Below, in pieces: positions 1-9,935 of a DNA stretch of 64,000 nt. The translations under genes and the position numbers were made by a program. Below the pieces are notes generated by a model. The model had not been told where the DNA came from, searched no databases, and saw only the letters and a program-made list of their open reading frames with translations. The number at the start of each line of letters is the position of its first letter. Position 1 is the stretch's first letter. This DNA comes from Chrysemys picta bellii (Eukaryota > Chordata > Testudines > Emydidae), in the NCBI RefSeq assembly GCF_011386835.1, contig NC_088791.1, positions 123,914,943 through 123,978,942 on the forward strand. The letters run 5' to 3'.

Positions 1-605
1 GTAGCCCCTACTTCTTGTGTTATGAGGAGGAGTAAATAAAACTTCCTTATTTACTTTTTCCACACCAGTCATGATTTTATAGACCTCTATCATACCCCCG
101 CTTAGCTGTCTCTTTTCCAAGCTGAAAAGTCCCAGTCTTTTTAATCTCTCCTCATATGGCAGCCGCTCCATACCCCTAATAATTTTTGTTGCCCTTTTTG
201 GAACCTTTTCCAATTCCAATATATCTTTTTTGAGATGGGGCAACCATATCTGCACCCAGTATTCAAGATGTGGGTGTTCCATGGATTTATATAGAGGCAA
301 TATGATATTTTCTGTCTTATTAGCTATCCTTTTCTTAATGATTCCCAACATTCTGTTTGCTTTTTTGACTGCCACTGCACATTGAGTGGATATTTTCAGA
401 GAACTATCCACAATGACTCCAAGATCTCTTTCTTGAGTGGTAACAGCTAATTTAGACCCCCATCATTGTATTTGTAAAGTTAAGATTATGTTTTCCAATA
501 GGTATTACTTTGCATTTATCAACATTGAATTTCATCTACCATTTTGTTGCCCAGTCACCCAGTTTTGAGAGATCCTTTTGTAGCTCTTTGCAGTGCGCCT
601 GGGAC
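1..605 (-). mobile_element. CR1 LINE fragment, cut by the window edge
   Basis: Read on the minus strand this matches the 3' part of a chelonian CR1 retrotransposon, recognised from memory by its CAATTCCAATATATC-type blocks and the match with the longer copy at 23.3-25.0 kb. It is 5'-truncated near 605 and its 3' end lies outside the window on the left. No open reading frame survives. Confidence 0.88.
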
Positions 606-1835
606 TTAACTATCTTGAGTAGTTATTATGAGTAGTATAACAGTTAATATTTAAATATCAAACTACCAGATGGCATGAAATTGTTCCCACAAATGTGGAG
701 GCTTGAATGAGGCTATTTTAAAAATCAAGCCCACAATGTAAATTATCTTCTGGTTATACACCCACTTGTGTAAACTGGATGTTGATTGCTTAAGAAACAG
801 AACTGTTTATAATTACAGAGCATTATTCTCTAGATAGATGAGCCTGATCTAGTGTGTTCCAGTTTTATAGCTTAGCACCGTATGTCTTCTGTGTAAATAT
901 GTGCATTGTTTTTTTAAGTCTAGAGCAGGAAGCCAGGCAGGAAGGACTAGGGGACATTCTAGGCAGAAGTTCTACTGTGAAGCAGATGGAAAAAGTAGAT
1001 TTAGGGACAATACTATTTCCCTTATTCTAATAAAGCTTCTAAAGCAGAAGCAGAAAACTATTCTTTGTGAAAGTTTTATCTCCATCCTAAAGAATTAATA
1101 GAAAGAAACATTAGCGTTTTATGTCTAGTAAGCAAATTTCACCTATGTATCCAATTCTGGCAAAAAATATCCCCTGTATAGATGTGGTTATAACAATTAT
1201 CCTGCCTGTGTTGTGCTGGTCTGTTTAATTATTCGTACATTGCTGTCAGTCCAATAATCACTTGAGCATGTGAAGAGTAGTATTTTAGGGACAGGGAGTT
1301 TACCTATTTTAGCTCTGCCTGTCAAGTTGTTATACTAGCTGAAGTCAGAATTTTTGCAGACTGTCCTTTCCAATGTATTTCGCTCCCCTGGGGCAGCTGC
1401 CAAGTCTCTCCAAACTTCTTTGCACAGCAGACCACATTTTAGGATTGCTTGGCCGAGTGCAGAGGTTAGCTGCACAGGACTAAGGGACTCCCTTATTGCC
1501 ACAATCATCTCTTACTCTCAAATGAGAGCATGGTAAGCCTTAGGCTTTTTCCAGTCCATCTAGAAAAAACTTTCTGGATGACCTGAGAGTGGCTGTTGTC
1601 AGTTTTGTCTTAATTTTAGATTTAGTTAATGAGCAGTACACGGTACTGTTCATCAGGCATAAACAATTTAAAATAAACTTATGTATATGCCCCCTTTGTT
1701 TCTTTCTCCCACTCCTGTTTTGACCCAGATCTGCAAAAGGTATTTAAGCAATGCGAGTTAGACACTTAAATACCCTTGAGGATCTATAGCTGAGGCCGTG
1801 CTGTCCTCATACATGAAATACTGTCACTCTGTGTA
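606..1835. other. Intergenic, nothing recognised
   Basis: About 1.2 kb of AT-rich sequence between repeats. The short open frames here have no recognisable motif and no splice context. I see no RNA gene or known repeat. Confidence 0.5.
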
Positions 1836-1839
1836 CTGT

Positions 1840-2070
1840 TTTCAGAGTGGTAGCTGTGTTAGTCTGTATCAGCAAAAAGAACGAGGAGTACTTGTGGCAC
1901 CTTAGAGACTAACAAAGTTATTTGGGCATAAGCTTTCATGGGCTAACACCCACTTCATCAGATGCATGCAGTGGAAAATACAGTAGGAAGATTATATATA
2001 CACACAGAGAACATGAAAAAAATTGGTGTTGCCATACCAACTCTAACGAGACTAATCAATTAAGCGGGGC
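1840..2070 (+). repeat. Interspersed repeat, tail family with TGTGGCACCTTAGAGACTAA
   Basis: This carries the very common chelonian/archosaur block in which a TTAGTCTGTATCAGCAAAAA motif is followed by a GGCACCTTAGAGACTAAC motif, then ATAAGCTTTCATGGGCTAA and CACTTCATCAGATGCATG. Related tails in reverse orientation occur near 43.55 and 53.65 kb. The class is uncertain: I lean to a Penelope-like or SINE-type 3' tail. Confidence 0.6.
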
Positions 2071-2289
2071 AGGCTGGGGCTGGGTCGCTCGCTGCTGCTG
2101 CCAGAGACTGAGCCCGAGCCCGGGGGGCTGTGAGCAAGAAAAAGAAATAAACACCTGGGCTGGTGTGTACAGGGCACAGGCCCAACCCCTGCTGCTGGCG
2201 CCAGGCCCCCGCTAGTCCCCCAGGCTGCCCTGCCCCCCCCGAAGCGCAGAGCCCTGCAAAACTATGGAGGGGACGGCTCTGCCCATGAG

Positions 2290-2504
2290 TGATGTAAGTT
2301 ACACCAACCTAAGTGCCAGTGTGGACAGCGCTATATCAGCGGCAGAGCTTCTCCTACTAACATACCTATCGCCGCTCGCGGGGCTGGAGTAGCTAAGCCG
2401 CGGGAGAGTTCACTCCCATTCGCTTAGATCGGTTACATTTAGAGTTTACAGCAGTGCAACTGCATTGCTTGCTGCTTTAAACTCTCTAGTGTAGCTGTAG
2501 CCTA
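2290..2504. repeat. Degraded Harbinger-type MITE fragment
   Basis: The stretch contains the AAGTGCCAGTGTGGACAGCGC and GAGAGTTCACTCCC-type blocks seen in chelonian MITEs that end in AGTGTAGACATAGCC. The right end here reads AGTGTAGCTGTAGCCTAG. The left boundary is unclear because the GC-rich 2050-2290 stretch looks like another repeat. Confidence 0.4.
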
Positions 2505-2634
2505 GATCTTTGCTTTAAGTTCCTTCTAAAGAAGCACTATTTTTCATTAGGACCAGAGGTTTAAAAAAAAAGGAAAAAAAATAAGTAGAGACACAGTTTA
2601 ACAATTGAGGTTCCTGCCTGTGATTTGCTCTCTG

Positions 2635-2720
2635 AATCTTGTCTTACTTATCTGTACATTCTTCAAGGCAGGGAATGTCTTCCTGTTTGTTTTCTCTACA
2701 GTGCTGAGCACAAAGATAGT
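2635..2720 (+). repeat. CORE-SINE/MIR-like 3' tail
   Basis: The TTCAAGGCAGGGAATGTCTTC and CAGTGCTGAGCACA blocks match the conserved amniote SINE/LINE tail that recurs near 63.8 kb on the same strand. Confidence 0.4.
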
Positions 2721-2724
2721 GGTG

Positions 2725-4280
2725 AATCACATATTTTATACAATTTTTCGATTCTTGTTTCGTAAACCCCTGTTTAAGTTTTTATATATTAGAACTAAGA
2801 ATAATCATTTTTACCTCTGCCAAAGCCTTGAAAAAGGACTTGAGGAGAAAGGGAAGCAGCCCAATACATCCACCCTGTGACGCATTGTTTTAACAACAAA
2901 GAGGGATCAGGAAGACAGTCATTCTGGTGGCAGTCTAAACGATTTAATTTTTCCTCTAAAAGAGAAGGACCAAATCCCTGGTTGTTCACTTATATCCACA
3001 CACAAACTCTGAATTTGGGAAAAGGAGTGAATTTAGCCCCACTGGACTCAGTTAATTTGACTATTTATATGGTCATCTTATTTGGAAGGGACCTGTTACA
3101 CACACGTTTATGGGTCTGCAAAAGACAGTTACAAAGACATAAAATTAACAGCATATACAATACTATAAAATGCTTTGCTATGCTCAAGAGGCTCGAGTCA
3201 GGGCCAGGACTTTGAATTTGCTGACATTTGGGTGTTTAAAAATTAAAGTCACAATCTCCTATCATCACTGTAAATTACATACAAAAACCTGTGATCACGT
3301 TACATTCAGAAACATTTTGAGAAGGTTATGGCTTGTAAAATACCATTTTGCAAAGATACTTCACCGTGTTCAAAAACAACTTAAGAATATACTTTCCCAA
3401 CAGAAAAGTGATCACAGATGAGAACCAGCCTCAGTCCCAAAATGACAGAGAGCTATGCTACTAAAACGTCCTGAATATAAACAATATACAGATGTTCTAT
3501 ACCTTTGCTATGCTCTGTGTGAGAGAATATTATGCATTACCAACACCTGTAAATATAAACTTAGTATACACCATACGCAAAATCCTGGCTCTTTTGAATT
3601 ACATGGCAAAACTCCTCTGACTTCAACAGGACCGCAAATTCACCCAAAGTCAGCAGAGGAAGATAACATGATTGGGAGAGATTTTTTTTTTTTTTATTTA
3701 AAGAAGGCCTAGCTCTGTAACAGGTGGACCCCTGAACGCCCTCCACCTCTCCCCTTTTTAAAACAAAACAATTGCATAAAAACACCCAATGTGAATAGCA
3801 GGAAAGAACCACTGCTGATTTGTCATCACTCTATCAGGTATAAAACACAATTAAAAAAAAAAAAGACAAGAGATAAACCAAATAGAAATGCTATCTTTGT
3901 CACAGGGATGTCAATTTCAAAGGCAGGAGCCCAAGAAACGACAGCAAGTGCCTCCTAGTTGCACTTAATTGTCACAGGAGGATGGAGGTTTTGGAAACAA
4001 CTATGTCCCAGCCTGGTTAATGCTGAATGTGAATTAATGGAAGTTAAACCTACAGCAGAGATGTACATTGGGATAAAGTTAGTATGTTACAGATAGATTT
4101 AAAAATATTGAGGGAGATGATCATCTCTAAAAGGCAAAGTGTCCTAGAACTAAGGAATAGGCAAAGCCAAGGCAACAAGGCACATTCCCTACACATAAAA
4201 GTGCTAAGGAAGTAACTGTGGAACACCAGTGATGCCAACAGTAACAGCATCAGTTAGGGGCCACTTGCGTACACAGAATA
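2725..4280. other. Intergenic, nothing recognised
   Basis: AT-rich sequence with overlapping short open frames on both strands (for example 2877-3215 plus), none with recognisable motifs. It holds two A/T homopolymer runs (around 3681 and 3853) and no clear repeat family. Confidence 0.4.
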
Positions 4281-4577
4281 CACTGGTCTACAATTTTTGA
4301 GAAGTTGTCTGCTTCAGAGATAAAATGTGCTATTTATTATGTATTTTGATGTGCTGAATTCAAATATGGCAATTAAAACAACTGATTGGCTACTGTTTCT
4401 AAGATATTTAAGTTTTTACATTTTATGTCTATGTATATTGTGTAGATGATAGAGTTTTAATCATAAATTGTAAACCTAGGTCTTTTCATGTGTTTATGGT
4501 TGCTTTACATGATAATATTTCACCTGTCCTGTTTATGTAACACTTTAAAAATCAGCAAAAGGGTTATATAAATAAAA

Positions 4578-4583
4578 TTTATT
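4578..4583 (-). terminator. Poly(A) signal of the transposon ORF
   Basis: AATAAA on the minus strand lies 43 bp past the ORF stop, a good position for 3'-end formation. It suggests the unit is, or recently was, a complete transcription unit. Confidence 0.55.
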
Positions 4584-4625
4584 ATGAAACAAAAGGCAAA
4601 AAACTATTACGTACATAGTTTAGTC

Positions 4626-6314
4626 CTATTCAGTGTCTACTTGGCGCTCCTTGACTTGTCTCTTGTATTCATTAAATGGAGCATCTCTTGTCACTGTCCA
4701 GCAATAGTCTGCAAGCATTGATGGGCTCCATTTGCCCTGATAGCGTTTCTCCATTGTTCCAATGTCCTGGTGAAATCGCTCGCCGTGCTTGTCGCTCACT
4801 GCTCCGCAGTTCGGTGGCAAAAAATCTAGATGAGAGTGCAAAAAATGTATCTTTAGTGACATGTTGCAACCAAGGCTTTTGTATGCCTTGAGGAGGTTTT
4901 CCACCAACAACCTGTAGTTGTCTGCCTTGTTGTTTCCGAGAAAATTTATTGCCACTAACTGGAAGGCTTTCCATGCCATCTTTTCCTTGCCACGCAGTGC
5001 ATGGTCAAATGCATCATCTCGAAGAAGTTCACGAATCTGAGGACCAACAAAGACACCTTCCTTTATCTTAGCTTCACTTAACCTTGGAAATTTTCCACGG
5101 AGGTACTTGAAAGCTGCTTGTGTTTTGTCAATGGCCTTGACAAAGTACTTCATCAGACCCAGCTTGATGTGTAAGGGTGGTAACAAAATCTTCCTTGATT
5201 CAACAAGTGGTGGATGCTGAACACTTTTCCTCCCAGGCTCCAATGACTGTCGGAGTGGCCAATCTTTCTTGATGTAGTGGGAATCTCTTGCACGACTATC
5301 CCATTCGCAGAGAAAACAGCAGTACTTTGTGTATCCAGTCTGCAGACCAAGCAAGAGAGCAACAACCTTCAAATCGCCACAAAGCTGCCACTGATGTTGG
5401 TCATAGTTTATGCACCTCAAAAGTTGTTTCATGTTGTCATAGATTTCCTTCATATGGACTGCATGACCAACTGGAATTGATGGCAAAACATTGCCATTAT
5501 GCAGTAAAACAGCTTTAAGACTTGTCTTCGATGAATCAATGAACAGTCTCCACTCATCTGGATCGTGAACGATGTTGAGGGCTGCCATCACACCATCGAT
5601 GTTGTTGCAGGCTACAAGATCACCTTCCATGAAGAAGAATGGGACAAGATCCTTTTGACGGTCACGGAACGTGGAAACCCTAACATCACCTGCCAGGAGA
5701 TTCCACTGCTGTAGTCTGGAGCCCAACAGCTCTGCCTTACTCTTGGGAAGTTCCAAATCCCTAACAAGGTCATTCAGTTCACCTTGTGTTATGAGGTGTG
5801 GTTCAGAGGAGGAGGATGGGAGAAAATGTGGGTCCTGTGACACTGATGGTTCAGGACCAGAAGTTTCATCCTCTTCCTCGTCTGACTCAAGTGAGAATGA
5901 TTCTGGTGCATCAGGAACCGGCAGTCCTTCTCTGTGGGGTACTGGGCGTATAGCTGATGGAATGTTTGGATAATGCACAGTCCACTTTTTCTTCTTTGAC
6001 ACACCTTTTCCAACTGGAGGCACCATGCAGAAGTAACAATTGCTGGTATGATCTGTTGGCTCTCTCCAAATCATTGGCACTGCAAAAGGCATAGATTTCC
6101 TTTTCCTGTTCAACCACTGGCGAAGATTTGTTGCACAAGTGTTGCAGCATATGTGTGGGGCCCACCTCTTGTCCTGATCTCCAGTTTTGCAGCCAAAATA
6201 AAGGTGATAGGCTTTCTTAACCATAGTGGTTATACTGCGCTTTTGTGATGCAAAAGTCACTTCACCACAAACATAGCAGAAGTTATCTGCACTGTTCACA
6301 CAAGTACGAGGCAT
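4626..6314 (-). CDS. Putative transposase-like protein, 562 aa, intact single exon
   Basis: This is by far the longest open frame in the window and has no stop or frameshift. The N-terminus has a cysteine-rich region (C5, C13 and C16 as CxxC, C42, C56, C57, C60, then C93-x2-C96), which looks like a zinc-binding DNA-recognition domain. A basic patch (KKKK near 107-110) and an acidic, serine-rich linker (about 138-172) follow. The C-terminal half is well structured: a LFID motif (D260), CGDLK (D314), a CCFLCEWD cluster (332-339) and HGERFHQD (E512). The spacing D260-D314-CxxC-E512 resembles RNase H-fold DDE transposases with a helical insertion before the last acid. That is inference only. From memory, similar hypothetical proteins occur in many copies in spiders and insects. 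The flanking inverted repeats support an autonomous element rather than a host gene. Domestication is an alternative. Confidence 0.7.
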   Translation of the reverse strand: MPRTCVNSADNFCYVCGEVTFASQKRSITTMVKKAYHLYFGCKTGDQDKRWAPHICCNTCATNLRQWLNRKRKSMPFAVPMIWREPTDHTSNCYFCMVPPVGKGVSKKKKWTVHYPNIPSAIRPVPHREGLPVPDAPESFSLESDEEEDETSGPEPSVSQDPHFLPSSSSEPHLITQGELNDLVRDLELPKSKAELLGSRLQQWNLLAGDVRVSTFRDRQKDLVPFFFMEGDLVACNNIDGVMAALNIVHDPDEWRLFIDSSKTSLKAVLLHNGNVLPSIPVGHAVHMKEIYDNMKQLLRCINYDQHQWQLCGDLKVVALLLGLQTGYTKYCCFLCEWDSRARDSHYIKKDWPLRQSLEPGRKSVQHPPLVESRKILLPPLHIKLGLMKYFVKAIDKTQAAFKYLRGKFPRLSEAKIKEGVFVGPQIRELLRDDAFDHALRGKEKMAWKAFQLVAINFLGNNKADNYRLLVENLLKAYKSLGCNMSLKIHFLHSHLDFLPPNCGAVSDKHGERFHQDIGTMEKRYQGKWSPSMLADYCWTVTRDAPFNEYKRQVKERQVDTE

Positions 6315-6432
6315 CTTTGCTCACTTTGGCTAAACAGAAATGTGTCCCTTTGCAAAATCAAACACTGACAAATAAGAGAGCACGACACTGTATGATTTCT
6401 AGAGCTGATATAGGGAAATTTGTTCAGCAGGG

Positions 6433-6530
6433 TGATGTAAGCTTTATTATGATTGCATCATCCATGACTTCTAGGAATAACATGATGCAATTCATATCAC
6501 GTATGACGCAATACTAGCTTCAGATTGCAC
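6433..6530 (-). promoter_or_regulatory. Cluster of ATF/C-EBP-like motifs upstream of the transposase ORF
   Basis: Within about 100 bp, 120-215 bp upstream of the ORF start, lie TGATGTAAG (6433), ATTGCATCA (6452), TGATGCAAT (6483), TGACGCAAT (6504) and ATTGCACCA (6524). The 6452-6461 and 6482-6491 copies form a 10-bp inverted repeat. These match the C/EBP-ATF composite element TGATGxAAx. They could be promoter sites or transposase-binding subterminal repeats. Confidence 0.4.
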
Positions 6531-6846
6531 CATTCATTGTTTTGCCTAAAAAGCAAGTACTGTCCAAACCCAGTCATAGATTTATTCATAGATCCAGTCA
6601 AAGATGTATTTTAGTCATTTCTGGTTTAAATTGAGATCCCTTCCCTTTATAACTCACTTATCCTCCACCATTCCCAAGTCAAGGGTCGTATATACTGACC
6701 CAAAAGCATATCTTGAAAACGAGAGCCAATCAACAATTTTAAGCATAATTTTCGTTCTCAGTGACCCAGAATTAGTAAAGTTTGACTACATTTATTTCAG
6801 AAGTATTTTGGCTGTAGAGCAGTGATATTATCATCTATCACTTATA

Positions 6847-6880
6847 GACAGGCCACTGCACTGTTGTGCAGTGGCCTGTC
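6847..6880. repeat. Perfect 15-bp hairpin with 4-nt loop
   Basis: GACAGGCCACTGCAC, loop TGTT, GTGCAGTGGCCTGTC: 15 of 15 pairs. It ends exactly where the next MITE's target-site duplication begins and lies 22 bp past the end of the transposon. It is GC-rich in an AT-rich neighbourhood. The function is unknown. Confidence 0.7.
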
Positions 6881-6888
6881 CTCTAAAT

Positions 6889-7006
6889 CAATGGTTTTCA
6901 ACCTGTGGTCTGTGGCCCCCACTATGTTTAAGATTTCCAAAGAGGTCCCTACCTCCATTTAACATTTTTTATGAGTCTCCAAATGAAAAAAGGTTGAAAA
7001 CCACCG
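6889..7006. mobile_element. hAT MITE, 118 bp, perfect 8-bp TSD
   Basis: The termini are CAATGGTTTTCAACC and its near-perfect inverse GGTTGAAAACCACCG. The direct repeat CTCTAAAT flanks both sides (6881-6888 and 7007-7014). This TIR family (CAGTGGTTCTCAACC) is hAT/Charlie-like and recurs at 14.6 and 39.7 kb. Confidence 0.88.
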
Positions 7007-7014
7007 CTCTAAAT

Positions 7015-8637
7015 TGTCCGGTAATGAAAATCCAATTTAGCCTGTTACATAAAATTATTTCTCTGTCAGCAAAAGTTAGAAAAATAAGACTGGATTAGTC
7101 AAAAAAGAAGCTATCTATTGATACCACCCAAGGACTGCATAAGGATCATAACTGGCAAACAAATGGAGAATGGAATCAGAAATTAATGTGTCACAACATT
7201 AGGCCTAATTGGATGACAAAGTAACAAGGGTATGGGCTAATTCCACCCATCACGCCCTTTTGGGTGGACTTTGAGAATTAAAATGGCAGTGGACTCCTGG
7301 GAAAAGGCAGGCAGGCCTCTGTCCCACCCCAGAGACTGTGTCCTTCATTGGGGACCCTCAGTCAATGACACCCAGACCTGCACACAAGTGGTGACACCCT
7401 GTTATCACTAATGGACCAGGAAGGACCCCAGTCTGATGCATGCAAGATCCTGCTGTTTTCCCTTCCCTCATGTTCCTTTCCACCCACCTCTATCTTACTC
7501 CTGTCCCCCCCCCACCTTGGTTTTTCACCTGATCCTGAGACCAACTACATTGCACAGCACCAGTATAATGGGATGAGACAGCTCATCCAGCTCTGCCCAG
7601 TCTGAGAAGGACCAGTAAAGGAGAGGTACTTGACTAGGCCGCCCCGATGGGAATCCCAGACCAGGGAAGTGAGCCAGGGTTTAGAGAAACAGCTGTAGGG
7701 GCTGATCTGACAGCCCAAAGTATCCATCTGTGACTGAGATCAACAAAAGCCATTCTGTATTTCCCCTGTTTTGCTATTCTATCTTCTCCCCTTTTGACTG
7801 TCTTGTTAAAAACAGGAAAAGTATGACCACTCAGAGCAGTCCTCTTGAAATTCAACAAGACTAACCACTTCTTCCCCACTAAAAAGGATTGCTTGACAGA
7901 ATAAGAAACTAATAATTATTCTCTGTCTGAAAAAGGGCCTTTAATAGGTTTTAAGTGTTTTGCGTAACCACTCAATTTCAATATGCTTTGTTTTGTTTTT
8001 TATTTTTTTCCCCTCTTGTGTATCCAATAATTTTCCAAACATATGTATTAATTTTTGAATGTGCTTGCCATGAAACGGTCAATTTTCCTGTACTCCAAAC
8101 CCCAAATCATGTTTAACTGTTTAATGGTGTACAGTGCTAAGATCATACTATCATCTTTGACTCTAGACCCATTTATTCCACTGAAATTAATACAACATAT
8201 CCCAGGCCTGTTCCTGCTCGTTCACATTAGCTCCCATCTTAGAAGCAGTCTTAATAATGTCACAATGACTCTAATGAAATAAAACTTAATTATACATAAA
8301 GGCAAAGAGTTTGATCTTGACTGCAAAACAGTCTGATTTCTCCATACACCATCTTCACCCCACTAAGTCCCTTCAATGAAGTATTCATATAGAAAAAGGG
8401 TAATGAGGTAGTACACATGATATGTAACAGCATTAGAGAGACTACTGTAATGGAACTATGAGAATGAATGTAGCCAAAAGCTACCAGATAGATGCACTGT
8501 GCATGGATGGGATGTAGAAAGGGGAGAAAGAGCCAAGAATCACAGTTTGGATGTTCTGAAATGAGAAAAAAAAATGGAGCTATAAAAGATTAAGAAATCA
8601 GCCATGGTGTTTAATATGGAGATATACCTATCTCCTA
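7015..8637. other. Intergenic, partly repeat-like
   Basis: No gene recognised. The 7230-7870 part, with its GC-richer stretch (TGGGTGGACTTTGAGAATTA region, C-run at 7505), reads like an old LTR or gypsy-type fragment, but I cannot find its ends. The rest is plain AT-rich sequence. Confidence 0.35.
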
Positions 8638-8810
8638 GAACTGGAAGGGACCTTGAAAGATCATTGAGTCCAGTCTCCTGCCTTCACAACAGGAGCAAGT
8701 ACTGTACCTGACAGATTTTTGCCCCAGATCCCTAAATGGCTCCCTCAAGGATTGGGCTCACAACCCTGGGTTTAGCAGGCCAATGCTCAAACCACCGAGC
8801 TATCCCTCCC
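8638..8810 (-). mobile_element. tRNA-derived SINE (cryptodiran Cry-I-like)
   Basis: Read on the minus strand it has an A-box-like TGGTTTGAGCATTGGCC, a CTGCTAAACCCAGGG stretch, and a B-box-like GGTTGTGAGCCCAATCC, as in the tRNA-Lys-derived SINE known from cryptodiran turtles. The tail at 8638-8690 resembles the CTGGAAGGGACCTTGA end shared with CR1. This is a useful lineage marker. Confidence 0.75.
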
Positions 8811-9925
8811 CTCTAAAATACTCCTGTTTGCAGTGTAATATTTCCAAAGGCCTACACTATTGCACATTTCCTAGCAACAGGGGCTTAGGAGGTGGAGGAG
8901 GAAACATCTGCCCTTAAACAAGTCATCACTAATATGGCATTCAACAGCTGACCACAAATCTATTTCAGACATAGGTTTCACCCTGCCAAGGTTCAAATAT
9001 ACAAACAAGACCCAGAATGAGGGACACAACAATACATGAGGGAGCGGGATATGTGGATTTAATTTCTTTATAATGTAAAAAGTACTCCTTAATCTCAGTT
9101 CAAGACACAATCTTCTGATGACTTATTACAGTGCTCCTAATGAAGGGGGTGAATTTCCATAATTTTAAGAACCAGGGCCTTGGTGGAAAGACATGCCAAA
9201 TTTTGTATTTGACTTTCTATATTTAAACAGAACATACAAGATTAACACTGATTAGAATTGCATATAAAATGTCCCTCATTCATTCTATATGGCTATTAAT
9301 TGTTTAGGGAGATCCAAGTGCTCAGCAGAGATTTATTATGATAGCACAAGTACTTTTGGAGATTTCTTTCTCCCCCAAAATTTGAGCTGTATGTTAAAGC
9401 AGCTATGAGAATCTTCTTGATGAGTGCTAGAATTGTGACATCAGAGGTAACAGCCAATCATACATTTGACTAGTTTATATATATAATGTTCTACTAGTTA
9501 AAAGACTGCAATCATTTCCTTTTTAACTTCTCTCGCTTTATGCTATTTGTAGCTATTGTACCTTCTGACATCAGAGTCATAGGAGATGGCTTATTAGATG
9601 CAATGGAATTTTGTTACAGAACATAAAATATGTAAAATACAGACATATCTATATACATACTTACATACATAAATAAAGAGCTGTATAGATACAAGCAAAG
9701 ATTTACAGGCATCACTGAGCAGTGGGGTTGACATTAATTACAGTATGTTCAAGAGGAAAAGCAGGAAGAAGTTTATTCAGGTATGTCCAAAATCACCTTA
9801 GAAGTAAAAATAAATGCCATATGTGATAACACAGCAACTTGCTATGTGAGAGATTCTCCCCTTCCATGTAATTTTAATTCCTGAGTTACAGCTTCAACAC
9901 ATCTGACAATCTCAGTATTTGGGGA
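8811..9925. other. Intergenic region downstream of TTLL1
   Basis: AT-rich sequence with no recognised gene or clear repeat. A further minus-strand AATAAA at 9772-9777 is an alternative TTLL1 poly(A) site. Confidence 0.4.
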
Positions 9926-9935
9926 TTTATTTATT
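9926..9935 (-). terminator. TTLL1: Candidate TTLL1 poly(A) signal, two overlapping AATAAA
   Basis: These are the first canonical AATAAA copies on the minus strand after the TTLL1 stop, giving a 3' UTR of about 870 nt. A variant ATTAAA at 10045-10050 and another AATAAA at 9772-9777 are alternatives. Confidence 0.4.

Larger units (their letters stand above)
4281..6824 (-). mobile_element. Complete DNA transposon with intact ORF and imperfect TIRs
   Basis: The two ends are inverted copies. The left end starts CACTGGTCTACA and the reverse complement of the right end starts CACTGCTCTACA (11 of 12 identical). About 100 bp inside each end the two sides share TGATTGGCT and AAGATAT separated by exactly the same spacing (18 bp start to start), at 4383-4407 on the left and 6732-6708 on the right. 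Over that 25-bp block 20 positions match. Between the ends is one 562-codon ORF on the minus strand. The target-site duplication is unclear: ATA flanks both ends, but no 8-bp repeat is seen. The element is about 2.54 kb. The superfamily is not assigned. Confidence 0.72.

Noticed and set aside
8690..8810. A functional tRNA gene on the minus strand
   Set aside because: It has A- and B-box-like blocks but cannot fold into a full cloverleaf and continues into a SINE body, so it is a SINE.
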